From assembly GCA_905197045.1 (NCBI GenBank), contig CAJJXG010000007.1:1-57947 (forward strand): a stretch of DNA of 57,947 nucleotides. The letters are read 5' to 3'. The notes under the pieces were generated by a model that did not search any database, was not told where the DNA came from, and was given only the letters and a program-made list of their open reading frames with translations. A program made the position numbers and the translations under genes. Source of the stretch: an uncultured Caryophanales bacterium. GTDB lineage: Bacteria; Bacillota_I; Bacilli_A; RFN20; CAG-826. Positions 16,980 through 26,281 of this stretch are shown here, one piece after another (positions within the stretch are counted from its first letter, which is position 1; each line of letters starts with the position of its first letter).

Positions 16980-18869
16980 ATGGCATTAATATCTTTTTCA
17001 AATGTAACAAAATATTATTCTCTTAATTTGATTTTAGATCATGTTACTTTTCAAATTAATAAGGGAGAAAAAGTTGCTTTAGTCGGCTCTAATGGAGCTG
17101 GAAAAACAACTCTTTTTAAGCTTATTTTAAAAGAAGAAGAGCCAACCCTTGTCGCTAAAGAAGATAAGGTTGGTGATATTTCAATTTTAACTGGTACAAA
17201 AATAGGATATTTAAATCAAGATGCTATAAGTGATGTTAATAACACTGTTTTAGAAGAACTTGAAATTCCGTTTTTACCTCTTAAAGAAAAGCTAAATAAA
17301 TTTAATGAGTTAACCTTAAAACTTAATGAAAATACCTCTTTAGAAGAACTTAATCATTATAATGAACTTCTTGATGAATTAACTCGTGATGGCGCTTTTA
17401 CTATTAAAAATAAGATCAGCGAATATTTATCACGTTTTAAACTTCCTGAATCGATGCTAAATGAAAAGATTAAATCTCTTAGTGGTGGGGAAAGGATGAA
17501 AATTGCCTTTATTAAGCTACTTTTAGTGGATTATGATCTTTTACTTTTGGATGAACCTACTAATCATCTTGATATTTCAACAATTGAGTGGCTTGAAAAT
17601 TATTTGAAGGATTATCACGGCACGATTTTATTTATTTCTCATGATAGATATTTTTTAAATACTCTTGCAAATAAGATTTTAGATTTAGAAAATCACAAAA
17701 TTGATACTTATAACATGAGTTATGACAATTATCTTAAAGAGAAAGAGATTAAGTATCAAAACCTTCTTGCTCAATATGAAAAAGAGGAAGAAGAGATGGA
17801 ACGTCTTAAAAAGTTTATTGAATTTTATATGCCTAAACCAAGATTTGTTGGCCGAGCAAAAGATAGAGTTCATAAACTTGAAAGGCTTGAAGCTAACCAT
17901 ATTGATAAGCCAACCAAAGAAAATCGAAATATTAAGATTAAACTTGAAGGAAGCAATTTAAAAAATAAGGGTTTAATTTCTTTTGATAATGTTTCGGCTG
18001 GCTATGATGCAGCTCTTTTTCCACCTTTTTCTTTTACTCTCTATGGTAAGGACCATCTTGCAATAATTGGAGATAATGGTATAGGAAAAACTACGCTTGT
18101 TAAATCAATAATGCACGAAATACCTTTGATTTGCGGGGAAATTAAATATTTAAGGGACTTAAAGATTGGATATATAAAACAAAATGATTATGAATTTGTA
18201 TCAAAAGATACTTGTTTAGATTATTTAAAAAAGAAATATCCAGCAAAAGCAGAAAGAGAACTTAGAACAGCTTTAGGTCGCTTCTTATTTAAAAAAGAAG
18301 ATGTTTTTAAAAACTGCACGTTATTATCAAATGGTGAAAGAATGCGTCTTGTTTTGTGTGATCTTTCATTATCTGAGTATGATGTTTTAATTTTAGATGA
18401 ACCTACCAACCACCTTGATTTAGTTACAAAAGAATGTCTTTTAAGCGCATTAAAAGAATATAAGGGTGCAATTATTTTTATTTCTCATGATCGTTATTTT
18501 ATTAATTCTCTTGCAGATTTTGTCTTATATTTATCGCGCGAAAAAAGCGTAATAAATGAAGGAAGTTATGATGACTTAAAAGCTATTCTTGATGGAGAAA
18601 GTAATGATTCTTTTAACAGCGAATCATCTAAGACTGAAGCCAAGAAAGAATTAGTTTATGACAAATTAGAGAAAAAAGAAAAATTATCTAATAATAAGAT
18701 TCAAGAACTTAAAAAAAGAGCGCATGAAATAGAAGAGGAATTACTTTTTATTGATGATGAATTATCAAAAGATTTTGAGGATTATAAGGTTATAGATGAA
18801 CTTACCGATAGGAAAAGTGAATTAGAGTCTGAATACTTCAAAATTATTGAAAGTCTAGAAAATAATTAA
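16980..18869 (+). CDS. ABC-F family ATPase
   Basis: A 629-residue soluble protein with two ABC domains, a linker and no membrane helix. Domain 1 has GSNGAGKTT, LSGGERMKIAF and DEPTNHLD. Domain 2 has GDNGIGKTT, LSNGERMRLVL and DEPTNHLD. The linker between is Lys/Glu-rich, and the last 80 residues form a charged coiled coil as in YdiF/Uup. ABC-F proteins act on the ribosome E site in translation quality control, and some give antibiotic resistance. The linker here is not long enough to claim a resistance role. The gene is monocistronic and starts close to its promoter. Confidence 0.92.
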   Translation: MALISFSNVTKYYSLNLILDHVTFQINKGEKVALVGSNGAGKTTLFKLILKEEEPTLVAKEDKVGDISILTGTKIGYLNQDAISDVNNTVLEELEIPFLPLKEKLNKFNELTLKLNENTSLEELNHYNELLDELTRDGAFTIKNKISEYLSRFKLPESMLNEKIKSLSGGERMKIAFIKLLLVDYDLLLLDEPTNHLDISTIEWLENYLKDYHGTILFISHDRYFLNTLANKILDLENHKIDTYNMSYDNYLKEKEIKYQNLLAQYEKEEEEMERLKKFIEFYMPKPRFVGRAKDRVHKLERLEANHIDKPTKENRNIKIKLEGSNLKNKGLISFDNVSAGYDAALFPPFSFTLYGKDHLAIIGDNGIGKTTLVKSIMHEIPLICGEIKYLRDLKIGYIKQNDYEFVSKDTCLDYLKKKYPAKAERELRTALGRFLFKKEDVFKNCTLLSNGERMRLVLCDLSLSEYDVLILDEPTNHLDLVTKECLLSALKEYKGAIIFISHDRYFINSLADFVLYLSREKSVINEGSYDDLKAILDGESNDSFNSESSKTEAKKELVYDKLEKKEKLSNNKIQELKKRAHEIEEELLFIDDELSKDFEDYKVIDELTDRKSELESEYFKIIESLENN

Positions 18870-18997
18870 TTGTTTGAATGATATATTTAGTATCTTTAAG
18901 TAAACAGTCCATATTTAAGAAATTTATGGCTTAAAATTTATTCTTTTAATTGCGGCGAAGCTTTATAAGTTTAATAAAACAAACAATTAGAAGATAG

Positions 18998-19999
18998 TTA
19001 AACTAAAGCGTTTATTTCATCCTCCAATTTTTTCAAATAAGCAATTAATTCTTCAAAACTTGGTGGATTATTGTATATCATTTCCTGCATATCTATATAA
19101 TCTTTTTTGAGTGAATTAAAGCGATAACTAGGTGGTATAAGTTTTAACGTAGGTGGAAAAGCCTCTCCGTATTTTGCCCAATTTCTTGGATAAAATTTTT
19201 CTTTATATGAAGCCACATTTTTAAGCAAATCAAGGTCATTAAAAGCTTTTTCTTTTATTGCAGAATGTCCAATAGAATAAACATCATAATAATGTCTAGA
19301 ATATCGAAGTGGCATTTCTGATTCTTTTGGACGATTTGCCTCATGATGAAGAATTGTAATTTTTTCCCAAAAAGTTCTAGCAGCAGTAACAGTAACAACA
19401 GAAGTTTCTAAAGAATTTAATTCAGGAAAATTAAGGTTAGCGATTAATGGTTTAATTGGCATAATTTCGGTAGGTGTTAACGCTCCTAAAGTACCAATTT
19501 CTAATTTAATATATTGTAATATCGAAGTTTTACTATCGTTATATAATTTTGGATAGTAAAAATTAACAACTTGTGAGTTTTCTGGATCAACTTGAATAAG
19601 TATATTAAAATCGAATGCTTTTTCTAACTCCTCTTTTAAAATTGGGATAAATTTTTCGCTTAAGAACTCTTCGGTTTCTTTGTTTATTTTTTTGTTGTAT
19701 TCATTTTGCTTTGTTTTACTTCTAGTTAAATCAGGACTCTCATCTGTTATATAATGCCATTTTAAAATAAGATCAATATCTTCAGAAAATCTTGAGATTA
19801 GGTTATAACATTTCGATAAACTTGTACCGCCTTTAAAAATAAAATAATCATGAAAAGTTGAAACATTAAAAAGAAAATATAAAAGAAAAGTCACCCGAAA
19901 ATCTTTTTCAACAATTTCTTTTCGAAGGCCAAAACGATACTCGTATAGTCGAAAGAGTTGGTCCATATTTTCGTTTGATAATTTACTGATTTTAAACAT
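18998..19999 (-). CDS. AbiEii-like nucleotidyltransferase toxin
   Basis: A 333-residue protein of the PF08843 nucleotidyltransferase family, the toxin half of type IV toxin-antitoxin systems of AbiE type. FKGGTSLSKCYN and RFSEDIDL form the nucleotidyltransferase site, and RTFWEKITILHHEANR with RYSRHYYDV are the later conserved blocks. Known relatives transfer nucleotides to tRNA 3' ends or similar RNAs and stop growth on phage infection. The gene overlaps its antitoxin by 8 bases and has AGGAAC before ATG 19999. All catalytic blocks appear intact. The unit lies between two housekeeping-like genes and may be a defence insertion. Confidence 0.88.
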   Translation of the reverse strand: MFKISKLSNENMDQLFRLYEYRFGLRKEIVEKDFRVTFLLYFLFNVSTFHDYFIFKGGTSLSKCYNLISRFSEDIDLILKWHYITDESPDLTRSKTKQNEYNKKINKETEEFLSEKFIPILKEELEKAFDFNILIQVDPENSQVVNFYYPKLYNDSKTSILQYIKLEIGTLGALTPTEIMPIKPLIANLNFPELNSLETSVVTVTAARTFWEKITILHHEANRPKESEMPLRYSRHYYDVYSIGHSAIKEKAFNDLDLLKNVASYKEKFYPRNWAKYGEAFPPTLKLIPPSYRFNSLKKDYIDMQEMIYNNPPSFEELIAYLKKLEDEINALV

Positions 20000-20600
20000 T
20001 GTTCCTACTTCCTATTATATCTATTAAAACATTATAAATCCGCGCTGTAATTTTTATATTGTTGTTTCTTAGTTCAATTTTATCATCTTCATCTAAAAAA
20101 TTATCAATTCTAGATTTTACTTCAGAGTTAATATTATTTATTCCGAGAGCCTTAATGGCCTGAATCGCGAGTAAATTTTTATATCTTAGGCCGTTGACTT
20201 CTTTTGAGGTACCATGCTTAAAATCAATTTTTGCCATACCGACTTTATAGCTTTTATATGGTCCGCTTGAAATAAATGTATAAGTTGAAGGAACTTGATT
20301 AGAAATGCCAATAATATTTAAAGCATAATTTTTCGATGGAACAAAATTATAGTTATATTGTCTTGCAATTGCTTCAGCTACAGCATTAATGTTTGGAGGT
20401 TCAACAAAACCGAAAAATTTATTAACCTTGTATGGATAATATACACCACGCATCGCACGAGCTATTACTTTATCATCTTCTAACGATTCCAAAGCTTTGC
20501 TTATACTTTTGTAAGAGCCGAGTTCTAAAAAATCGGCAGATGTAAAAGCTTCGTATTTATAAACCTTTATTTTTTTTAGTATTAACTTAGATACGCTCAT
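19992..20600 (-). CDS. AbiEi-like antitoxin and autorepressor
   Basis: A protein of about 202 residues with an N-terminal winged-helix region (FTSADFLELGSYKSISKALE) and the block RGVYYPYK, as in AbiEi/DUF6088 antitoxins. These proteins bind inverted repeats in their own promoter and neutralise the toxin without direct contact. Two ATG codons are adjacent (20603 and 20600). AAAGGA lies only two bases from the first and five from the second, so 20600 is preferred. The operator at 20609-20638 and the overlap with the toxin gene support the assignment. Confidence 0.83.
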   Translation of the reverse strand: MSVSKLILKKIKVYKYEAFTSADFLELGSYKSISKALESLEDDKVIARAMRGVYYPYKVNKFFGFVEPPNINAVAEAIARQYNYNFVPSKNYALNIIGISNQVPSTYTFISSGPYKSYKVGMAKIDFKHGTSKEVNGLRYKNLLAIQAIKALGINNINSEVKSRIDNFLDEDDKIELRNNNIKITARIYNVLIDIIGSRNNV

Positions 20601-20608
20601 CATTTTCC

Positions 20609-20646
20609 TTTCGCAAATATTATATAACTTTTGCGAAATTTGTAAA
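20609..20646 (-). promoter_or_regulatory. Promoter and operator of the AbiE-type operon
   Basis: On the minus strand TTTACA (plus 20641-20646), a 16-base spacer and TATAAT (plus 20619-20624). A perfect 9-bp inverted repeat TTTCGCAAA/TTTGCGAAA (plus 20609-20617 and 20630-20638) encloses the -10 box. Binding by the antitoxin would block RNA polymerase. Confidence 0.82.
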
Positions 20647-20662
20647 AGAGAATTTAGCCATA

Positions 20663-20690
20663 CAAAAAGATGCCTCCCTTTAAGGGAGGC
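20663..20690 (-). terminator. Terminator of the isomerase-fold gene
   Basis: A stem GCCTCCCT with AGGGAGGC (20672-20679 with 20683-20690) is followed on the minus strand by ATCTTTTTG. It lies 13 bases after the stop codon. Confidence 0.85.
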
Positions 20691-20703
20691 AAATGTCTTT
20701 AAC

Positions 20704-21903
20704 TTAAATTAATTTAATTCCAACACTTTCTAAATATTTAACAATTTCCTTTTTATGGTGGCCAAGAATGATGAGCTCATGGTTACCTAATGGTTTTTTT
20801 AAGATTTTATTTAATTCAGGGAAAGTGCAAATAATTTGAGTACGGCAAAGTTTATTTTCGTATTGATTTTTTTCAATCTTGCCTTCTTCAACAAAGCATT
20901 CAGTTAAAGCAGAATTTAATCTAAAGATTGTAGCATCTCCTTCAATTACTTCACCATGAATTCCAACACCAATTCCAGATTCATAGTGAGTGTCTAAAAC
21001 AAAGGATTTACAAAGTTTTAGAGGAATTGTGCAATGAGCTAATAAAATTTCATTCTTTTGAGTATCAATTCGAGAAGGGTTGCATTGGAAAGCAGGAGCT
21101 TTTAATAACTTTTGAGCAAGATACATTCCAAGCATTGAAGGAACATCACCTTCACAGCTTGCAATAATTCCATCATCATTAAAATGAGATAACGCTAAAC
21201 AAGCGGTAGTTTTAAGCGTTCCTAAAAGATCGAAACAGCGAATTGTAAAACCACTTAAATTATATTTTTTAACTAAAACATTAATCGCGTTATATAAGTG
21301 CTCAGCTTTACTAACTTCATCACGATCAAATTTTTGTTCTGCAATAATTTTTTTAACATCAAAGGCTGTTTCCTTATTATATTCATCAATTAATTCTTGA
21401 ATTGGGATATAAACTAAATTGACGTTAAATTTTTCTAAAGCATTAAGAGGATCAACATCAGAAGAAATTAGCCAATCAGATGAACGGCCAATCATGCCAA
21501 GATTTGCTTCGCCTTTCTTTTCTACTGGTTTAGGAAGTAATGCATCAATTCTAGAGCGGATGTATTTTGTATCGCCATGTAAAACTTCGCCTTTTAAATT
21601 GTGATTTTTCAAGAAAGCTAAAATTTCAAGAGAAGCGGCAAGTGAGTTATTAACGCCATATGTTAACAAATAATATGGTTCTTTAAATTTAGAGAAATTT
21701 TTAATAAATAAATTTTCACTTCCACCAGATTGAACAAGAATTAAAACTAAATCGCTGTCTTCATATAATTTAGAAGCATCATTTTCAATTGTAATTTTGA
21801 GATTTTCATCTTCTAAAGAATGAATTAAAGCACTGGTTGATTCATTTAAAACGTTTTGATTGTGTAATTGTGATTGAATTGGATAAAATTTAACTTTCAT
21901 CAT
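20704..21903 (-). CDS. Sugar-isomerase-fold protein (L-fucose/arabinose isomerase-like)
   Basis: A protein of about 399 residues that resembles the fucose/arabinose isomerase superfamily. The C-terminal half has CEGDVPSMLGMYLA, APAFQCNPSRID and LLAHCTIPLKLC, where acidic and His residues would hold Mn2+, and the N-terminal half is a Rossmann-like region. It is shorter than true FucI (about 590) or AraA (about 500). AAGGAG is ten bases before ATG 21903; TTG 21907-21909 and ATG 21900 are alternatives. It has its own promoter (21929-21957) and runs divergently from the reductase/aconitase X operon. The substrate is unknown and an aldose-ketose isomerase role is inference. Confidence 0.65.
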   Translation of the reverse strand: MMKVKFYPIQSQLHNQNVLNESTSALIHSLEDENLKITIENDASKLYEDSDLVLILVQSGGSENLFIKNFSKFKEPYYLLTYGVNNSLAASLEILAFLKNHNLKGEVLHGDTKYIRSRIDALLPKPVEKKGEANLGMIGRSSDWLISSDVDPLNALEKFNVNLVYIPIQELIDEYNKETAFDVKKIIAEQKFDRDEVSKAEHLYNAINVLVKKYNLSGFTIRCFDLLGTLKTTACLALSHFNDDGIIASCEGDVPSMLGMYLAQKLLKAPAFQCNPSRIDTQKNEILLAHCTIPLKLCKSFVLDTHYESGIGVGIHGEVIEGDATIFRLNSALTECFVEEGKIEKNQYENKLCRTQIICTFPELNKILKKPLGNHELIILGHHKKEIVKYLESVGIKLI

Positions 21904-21928
21904 AATCAATATTCTCCTTAACGTAAAA

Positions 21929-21957
21929 ATTTTAGAATTTTTGAATTTATTTGTCGA
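21929..21957 (-). promoter_or_regulatory. Promoter of the isomerase-fold gene
   Basis: On the minus strand TCGACA (plus 21952-21957), a 17-base spacer and TAAAAT (plus 21929-21934). Facing it, TATAAT at 22071-22076 probably serves the plus-strand reductase gene. Confidence 0.55.
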
Positions 21958-22103
21958 TTAGATTTTATGAATGATTTTAATATGATATTTAACTCTTATA
22001 ATTTGGTAATTTTTTATCGAAATATAGTGAAAAAACAATTTTCGTTTTCTTTTATAGACCCTTTCTAGTTTATAATAAAAATAAAGAATTAAGGAGAAAT
22101 CAC

Positions 22104-24365
22104 ATGGATTACGAAAAGGAAATTTATAATCTTCTTTCAAGTTATGATGCCTGGTGGGATAAGGGTTTTGAAACTCCTAAAATGAAAAATAAACTCTACC
22201 CATATAATTCAATTTTTACTCCAATTAAAATTAATAATTGCGTAGTTAAAAATAGGATAGTTATGGCTCCAATGGGCAATATTGATATGGCAGAAGAAAC
22301 AGGAAGACCAAATCAGATGATGCTTAAATATTTTGAAGCTAGAGCAAGAGGTGGAGTTGGTCTTATAACTACCGGTTTAGTACCAGTAAGTTATGGAATA
22401 GATAAGTCACTTATTGAACTTGGCGATTTAACTTATTTCCCTAGAATTGACCGTTCTCGTACCGTTTATCCTGGATGGAGAGATTTGGCAATGCTTTGCC
22501 ACTCACACGATGCAAAAATCTTTGTGCAACTTACTCCAGGCTTAGGAAGAGTAGGAAACCCTCAATGTTTAATTACTCAACATTCTTTTCCTCGTTCAGC
22601 CTCATTTAATCCTAATTGGTATATGAGTGCAGTACCTTGCTTAAGACTTTCAGATAGATCACTTAAAAAGATTATTAAAAAGATTGGTCAAGCTAGTGCA
22701 GATGCCAAAGCTTGCAATTTAGATGGCGTTTATCTACACGGACATGAAGGTTATCTTTTAGAACAAGTATCAAATAGTGCTTTTAATCATCGAAAATTAG
22801 GGCGCTATGCAAATAAAGAAAATTTTGCTTGCGATATGGTCAAAGAGATTCGTAAAAGAGTAGGGCCAGATTACCCTATCATGTATCGAATTGATTTAAC
22901 CTTAGCTTTAAATGCAACTTATAAAGAAAAAATGAAAAACGTTAAACCACTTAAACGTTTTAAAAAAGAAAGAATGGTTCATGAAACGCTTCGTTTTATG
23001 GAACATCTTGTTAAAGCTGGTGTTGATATTTTTGATGTCGATATGGGCTGCTATGATAACTGGTTCTTACCTCATCCACCAAGCAGTATGCCAAGTGGTT
23101 GCTTCTTAAAACTTTCTGAACTAGTTAAAGCTTATTTTAAAGCAAAAGGTATTAAATCGAATAAAGGTCAAGATGTACCAATTGTAGCAGTTGGTAAACT
23201 TGGTTATCCAGATTTAGCAGAAGAAGCTTTAAGAGAAAATAAATGCGACATGGTAATGCTTGGAAGACCACTTTTAGCTGATCCTGATTGGGTAAATAAA
23301 GCTTATGCAGGCAATGTTTCAAGTATTAGACCATGTATTGGTTGCCAAGAAGGCTGCTTAAATGAATTTGTTGAAGGAGGACATCCTCAATGTGCTGTTA
23401 ATCCTTTGACTGCTTTTGAATTTGAATTCCCTAATGAAGTAACTGAAGCTGAAGATAAGAAGAATTGTCTTGTAATAGGCGCTGGACCAAGTGGAGTAAT
23501 GATGGCGAAGACTTTATTAAGAAGAGGACACAAAGTTACTCTTGTTGAAAAAGAAAACTTTATTGGTGGACAAGTTAATGAAGCAAGTGTAGCCAAAATT
23601 AAATATGAAATGAAAAATTACTTATATTATCTTGCTAGAGAAGTAGGAGAAATGAGTACTAATTCTAATTTTAAACTTTTAATTGGCACAGAACTTAAAG
23701 CTCAAGATTTAGTTGGAAAATATGATGTAATTGTGACTGCTACAGGAGCTAAAGAATATAAACCTAATATTAAAGGTATTGATAAACCAAACGTATTTTT
23801 AGCTGATGAAATTTTCAAAAATCCTGCAAAAATTAAAGATTTTAAGAATATAGTTGTTGCTGGAGGCGGAATGGTTGGCTGTGAAATGGCATATTTCTTA
23901 CGCTATGAAGAAAATAAAGAAGTCACAGTAATTGAAATGGATAAACATTTTATGAACCATATGTGTACCGCCAATAGATCACATATAATTCATTATCTTG
24001 ATGAAGGAAATGTTAAGCTTCTTAACATGACTAAGCTTATTGAAATTAAAGATAATTCTTTAATTGTCAGTGTTAACACTTCTAAAAATAAACCTAATCC
24101 ATATGTTGCTTGGGCACCAATCCTTCCAGAAAATATTGAAAATCCAATCGATAAATTAAAACCAATTAAAGATACATGGCGTGAAGAAGAAATTAAAATG
24201 GATGCTATTGTTATCGCACTTGGTTCAAGAAGTGAAACTAGTTTATATGATGAACTTGTAAAACTTCATGCTGCAAAAGAGATTTATAAAGTTGGCGATG
24301 CAATTAAACCAGGCCGTGTTTGGGAAGCAACACGCACCGCATTTAGAAAGGGGGCTAGAATTTAA
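22104..24365 (+). CDS. Flavin and Fe-S dependent enoate/dienoyl-CoA reductase-like oxidoreductase
   Basis: A 753-residue protein of the old yellow enzyme family in its large form (2,4-dienoyl-CoA reductase, BaiCD/BaiH). An FMN TIM barrel starts near residue 35 (SIFTPIKI, IVMAPMGN). YLHGHEGYLLEQVS replaces the usual HAAHGYL active-site block. MLGRPLLADPDW closes the barrel. CIGCQEGCLNE with a later PQCAVNP gives the four Cys of a 4Fe-4S cluster near residue 411. An FAD site (VIGAGPSGV) and an NAD(P)H site (VAGGGMVGCE) follow. It is 80-100 residues longer than most relatives. It should reduce an activated C=C bond. It heads an operon with both aconitase X subunits. The substrate is unknown. Confidence 0.85.
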   Translation: MDYEKEIYNLLSSYDAWWDKGFETPKMKNKLYPYNSIFTPIKINNCVVKNRIVMAPMGNIDMAEETGRPNQMMLKYFEARARGGVGLITTGLVPVSYGIDKSLIELGDLTYFPRIDRSRTVYPGWRDLAMLCHSHDAKIFVQLTPGLGRVGNPQCLITQHSFPRSASFNPNWYMSAVPCLRLSDRSLKKIIKKIGQASADAKACNLDGVYLHGHEGYLLEQVSNSAFNHRKLGRYANKENFACDMVKEIRKRVGPDYPIMYRIDLTLALNATYKEKMKNVKPLKRFKKERMVHETLRFMEHLVKAGVDIFDVDMGCYDNWFLPHPPSSMPSGCFLKLSELVKAYFKAKGIKSNKGQDVPIVAVGKLGYPDLAEEALRENKCDMVMLGRPLLADPDWVNKAYAGNVSSIRPCIGCQEGCLNEFVEGGHPQCAVNPLTAFEFEFPNEVTEAEDKKNCLVIGAGPSGVMMAKTLLRRGHKVTLVEKENFIGGQVNEASVAKIKYEMKNYLYYLAREVGEMSTNSNFKLLIGTELKAQDLVGKYDVIVTATGAKEYKPNIKGIDKPNVFLADEIFKNPAKIKDFKNIVVAGGGMVGCEMAYFLRYEENKEVTVIEMDKHFMNHMCTANRSHIIHYLDEGNVKLLNMTKLIEIKDNSLIVSVNTSKNKPNPYVAWAPILPENIENPIDKLKPIKDTWREEEIKMDAIVIALGSRSETSLYDELVKLHAAKEIYKVGDAIKPGRVWEATRTAFRKGARI

Positions 24366-24366
24366 T

Positions 24367-25668
24367 ATGATTGAATATAAAATGGAATTAAATGATGAAT
24401 TAAAAAGCATTCTTGAAGGGAAAGAAGGAGAAACAAAACAAAAAATTCTTGAAACTTTAGTTCTTTTTGGAGAGATATTTGGTGCAAAAAGAATGGTTAA
24501 AGTTACCCATAATGAAGGACATCTTGTAACCTCTTTTGGTATTCCTTTACTTAAACCACTTTTTAAAACAATGGATGAAATTAATAAAGAAGGAATTAAA
24601 GCTAGTGGAGGCTTTACCTGCGATCCTCGTCCATTAGATTATGCAAATGTTAAATGTAATTTCTTAGAAAAAATTGTTTTTAATAAGATTTTATATGGTA
24701 AGCAAAAAGATTACGAAGAACAACTTAAAAAAGCTGGACTTACCGATAAAGATTCTTTTTCTTGCGCTTCCTATTTAAAAGAATGCGGAAATAGACCAAA
24801 AAAAGGTGATATTCTCTCTTGGGCTGAAAGTAGTGCAGTTGTTTTTGCTAATTCAGTTTTAGGAGCAAGATGCAATCGTAATAGTGGAATGCTTGATTTA
24901 TTTGGTTCAATTATTGGCTATGTCCCTGAATTTGGTCTTCTACTTGATGAAGGAAGAAAAGCTACCTGGATTATTGAAGTTAAAACAACAAAAATCCCAG
25001 AAGCACAAATTTTAGGTAGTGCTATTGGAATGAAAGTTATGGAAGAGGTTCCATATGTTTATGGACTTGATCATTTTTTAGGACACGAAATTGATGATAA
25101 AGTTGAAGCTTATTTAAAAGATTTTGGAGCAGCTAGTGCTTCAAATGGTGCAGTTGGTTTATTCCATATTGATGGCTTAACTCCTGAAGCACTTGAAATG
25201 AAAGAAAAGTTAATTAAAGATGGAGCTAAAGTTAACGTAATTGATGATGAAGAACTTGAAAGAGTCTATAAATCTTATCCGGTAATGTGGAAAGATAAAG
25301 AAGCAAAAGCTAAACTTTGCTTTATTGGTTGCCCTCATTTAAATTACTATCAACTTAATAAATGGCATGAAGATATTAAAAAAGCTTTAGTTGAAAATCA
25401 TAAAGAAAAAGTTACCTGTCAAGTTGTTTTAAATACTCCACCAAAAGTTTTAAATCGTTTTATTAAAGAAGAAAGTGCAAAATATAAAGAACTTTATAAT
25501 ATGGGTGTAACTGTTTCATCAATTTGTCCTTTGATGTATACAAATAATCCTTTAACTCATTCAAAAGCTATTATCACTAATTCAAATAAATTAAGAACTT
25601 ATTCAATGGCTCGTTATTTTAAAGATGAAGAAATACTTGGCATTATTTCAGGAAAGAAGGTTTATTAA
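24367..25668 (+). CDS. Aconitase X, large (catalytic) subunit
   Basis: A 433-residue protein of the aconitase X catalytic family (AcnX, former DUF521). VKVTHNEGHLVTSFG, TCDPRPLDYANV, KECGNRPKKGDILSWAESSA, GARCNRNSG and IGCPHLN are family blocks, with Cys residues that would hold an Fe-S cluster. Known members are cis-3-hydroxy-L-proline dehydratase in bacteria and phosphomevalonate dehydratase in archaea. The chosen ATG at 24367 follows GAAAGGGGGC and starts one base after the stop of the reductase gene; longer readings run into that gene. The small subunit is the next gene. Which hydroxy acid is dehydrated cannot be told. Confidence 0.87.
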   Translation: MIEYKMELNDELKSILEGKEGETKQKILETLVLFGEIFGAKRMVKVTHNEGHLVTSFGIPLLKPLFKTMDEINKEGIKASGGFTCDPRPLDYANVKCNFLEKIVFNKILYGKQKDYEEQLKKAGLTDKDSFSCASYLKECGNRPKKGDILSWAESSAVVFANSVLGARCNRNSGMLDLFGSIIGYVPEFGLLLDEGRKATWIIEVKTTKIPEAQILGSAIGMKVMEEVPYVYGLDHFLGHEIDDKVEAYLKDFGAASASNGAVGLFHIDGLTPEALEMKEKLIKDGAKVNVIDDEELERVYKSYPVMWKDKEAKAKLCFIGCPHLNYYQLNKWHEDIKKALVENHKEKVTCQVVLNTPPKVLNRFIKEESAKYKELYNMGVTVSSICPLMYTNNPLTHSKAIITNSNKLRTYSMARYFKDEEILGIISGKKVY

Positions 25669-25670
25669 CT

Positions 25671-26114
25671 ATGAAAGAATTTAAAGGTAGAGTTATTGCT
25701 AAAGGCGCTTTTAAAGGGGAAGCGGTTGTTTCTCATGCTGGCTTTAACACTTTAGCAAGTTTTCAAAAATCAGCTTTGATGAATAAAAAAGAAGTTTATG
25801 TAAGTGATCAAAATAATAAAGACTTATATAACAAAAATATTACTGGCAAGATTTTATGTCTCCCTATAACAATTGGTTCAACAACTGGTGGTTTAGTTAT
25901 TCAAACAGTTTGTGATATGAAAATTAATCCTCGCGCTTTTCTTTTTAGTGAAGAGATTGACTCTTTAGCTGCTAGTGGAATTGTGCTCGCCAAGGTTTGG
26001 CAAAATAGTGATGTGATTTGTATTGATAAACTTGGCAAGGAATTTTTAGATACTGTTAAAAGTGGAGACGCTCTTGAAATAAAAGAAGATGGCACAGTAA
26101 TTCTTCTAAAATAA
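25671..26114 (+). CDS. Aconitase X, small (swivel) subunit
   Basis: A 147-residue swivelling domain of the DUF126/AcnX small-subunit family. FKGRVIAKGAFKGEA opens it, and LPITIGSTTGGLVIQ carries the conserved Ser/Thr-Gly loop of the active site. In many bacteria this domain is fused to the large subunit; here it is a separate gene two bases downstream, as in archaea. The two should form one dehydratase. It is the last gene before a terminator. Confidence 0.86.
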   Translation: MKEFKGRVIAKGAFKGEAVVSHAGFNTLASFQKSALMNKKEVYVSDQNNKDLYNKNITGKILCLPITIGSTTGGLVIQTVCDMKINPRAFLFSEEIDSLAASGIVLAKVWQNSDVICIDKLGKEFLDTVKSGDALEIKEDGTVILLK

Positions 26115-26138
26115 TTAATTATTGCGCTGATTTTAAAG

Positions 26139-26167
26139 AGAAGGGGCCCTAATTTCCCTTCTTTTTT
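26139..26167 (+). terminator. Terminator of the reductase/aconitase X operon
   Basis: A 7-bp stem AGAAGGG (26139-26145) with CCCTTCT (26156-26162), a ten-base loop and a run of six T. Confidence 0.8.
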
Positions 26168-26194
26168 AGTTGGAAAAAGTAAAGAAAATGCAAA

Positions 26195-26208
26195 TGTAAG
26201 CGCTATCA
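26195..26208 (+). promoter_or_regulatory. cre-like site (CcpA/LacI type)
   Basis: TGTAAGCGCTATCA fits the cre consensus TGWNANCGNTNWCA at every fixed position. It is 23 bases upstream of the -35 box of the MarR-exporter operon. CAAATGTAA (26191-26199) also recurs inverted as TTACATTTG (26232-26240) across the -35 box. Confidence 0.55.
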
Positions 26209-26230
26209 AAAAAATTAGTTAAAAAACCTC

Positions 26231-26280
26231 TTTACATTTGGATTTTGATTACTAAAATAATAGTACGGAACCGAACTATT
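26231..26280 (+). promoter_or_regulatory. Promoter and MarR operator of the exporter operon
   Basis: TTTACA (26231-26236), a 16-base spacer and TAAAAT (26253-26258). A 22-bp palindrome at 26259-26280 (AATAGT and CGG facing CCG and ACTATT, one mismatched pair) covers the transcription start and ends one base before the ATG. It is the natural site for autorepression by the MarR protein. No Shine-Dalgarno is present. Confidence 0.8.
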
Positions 26281-26281
26281 T

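Noticed and set aside
21958..22140. 60-residue minus-strand frame between divergent genes
   Set aside because: It overlaps the promoters of both neighbours and the start of the reductase gene.
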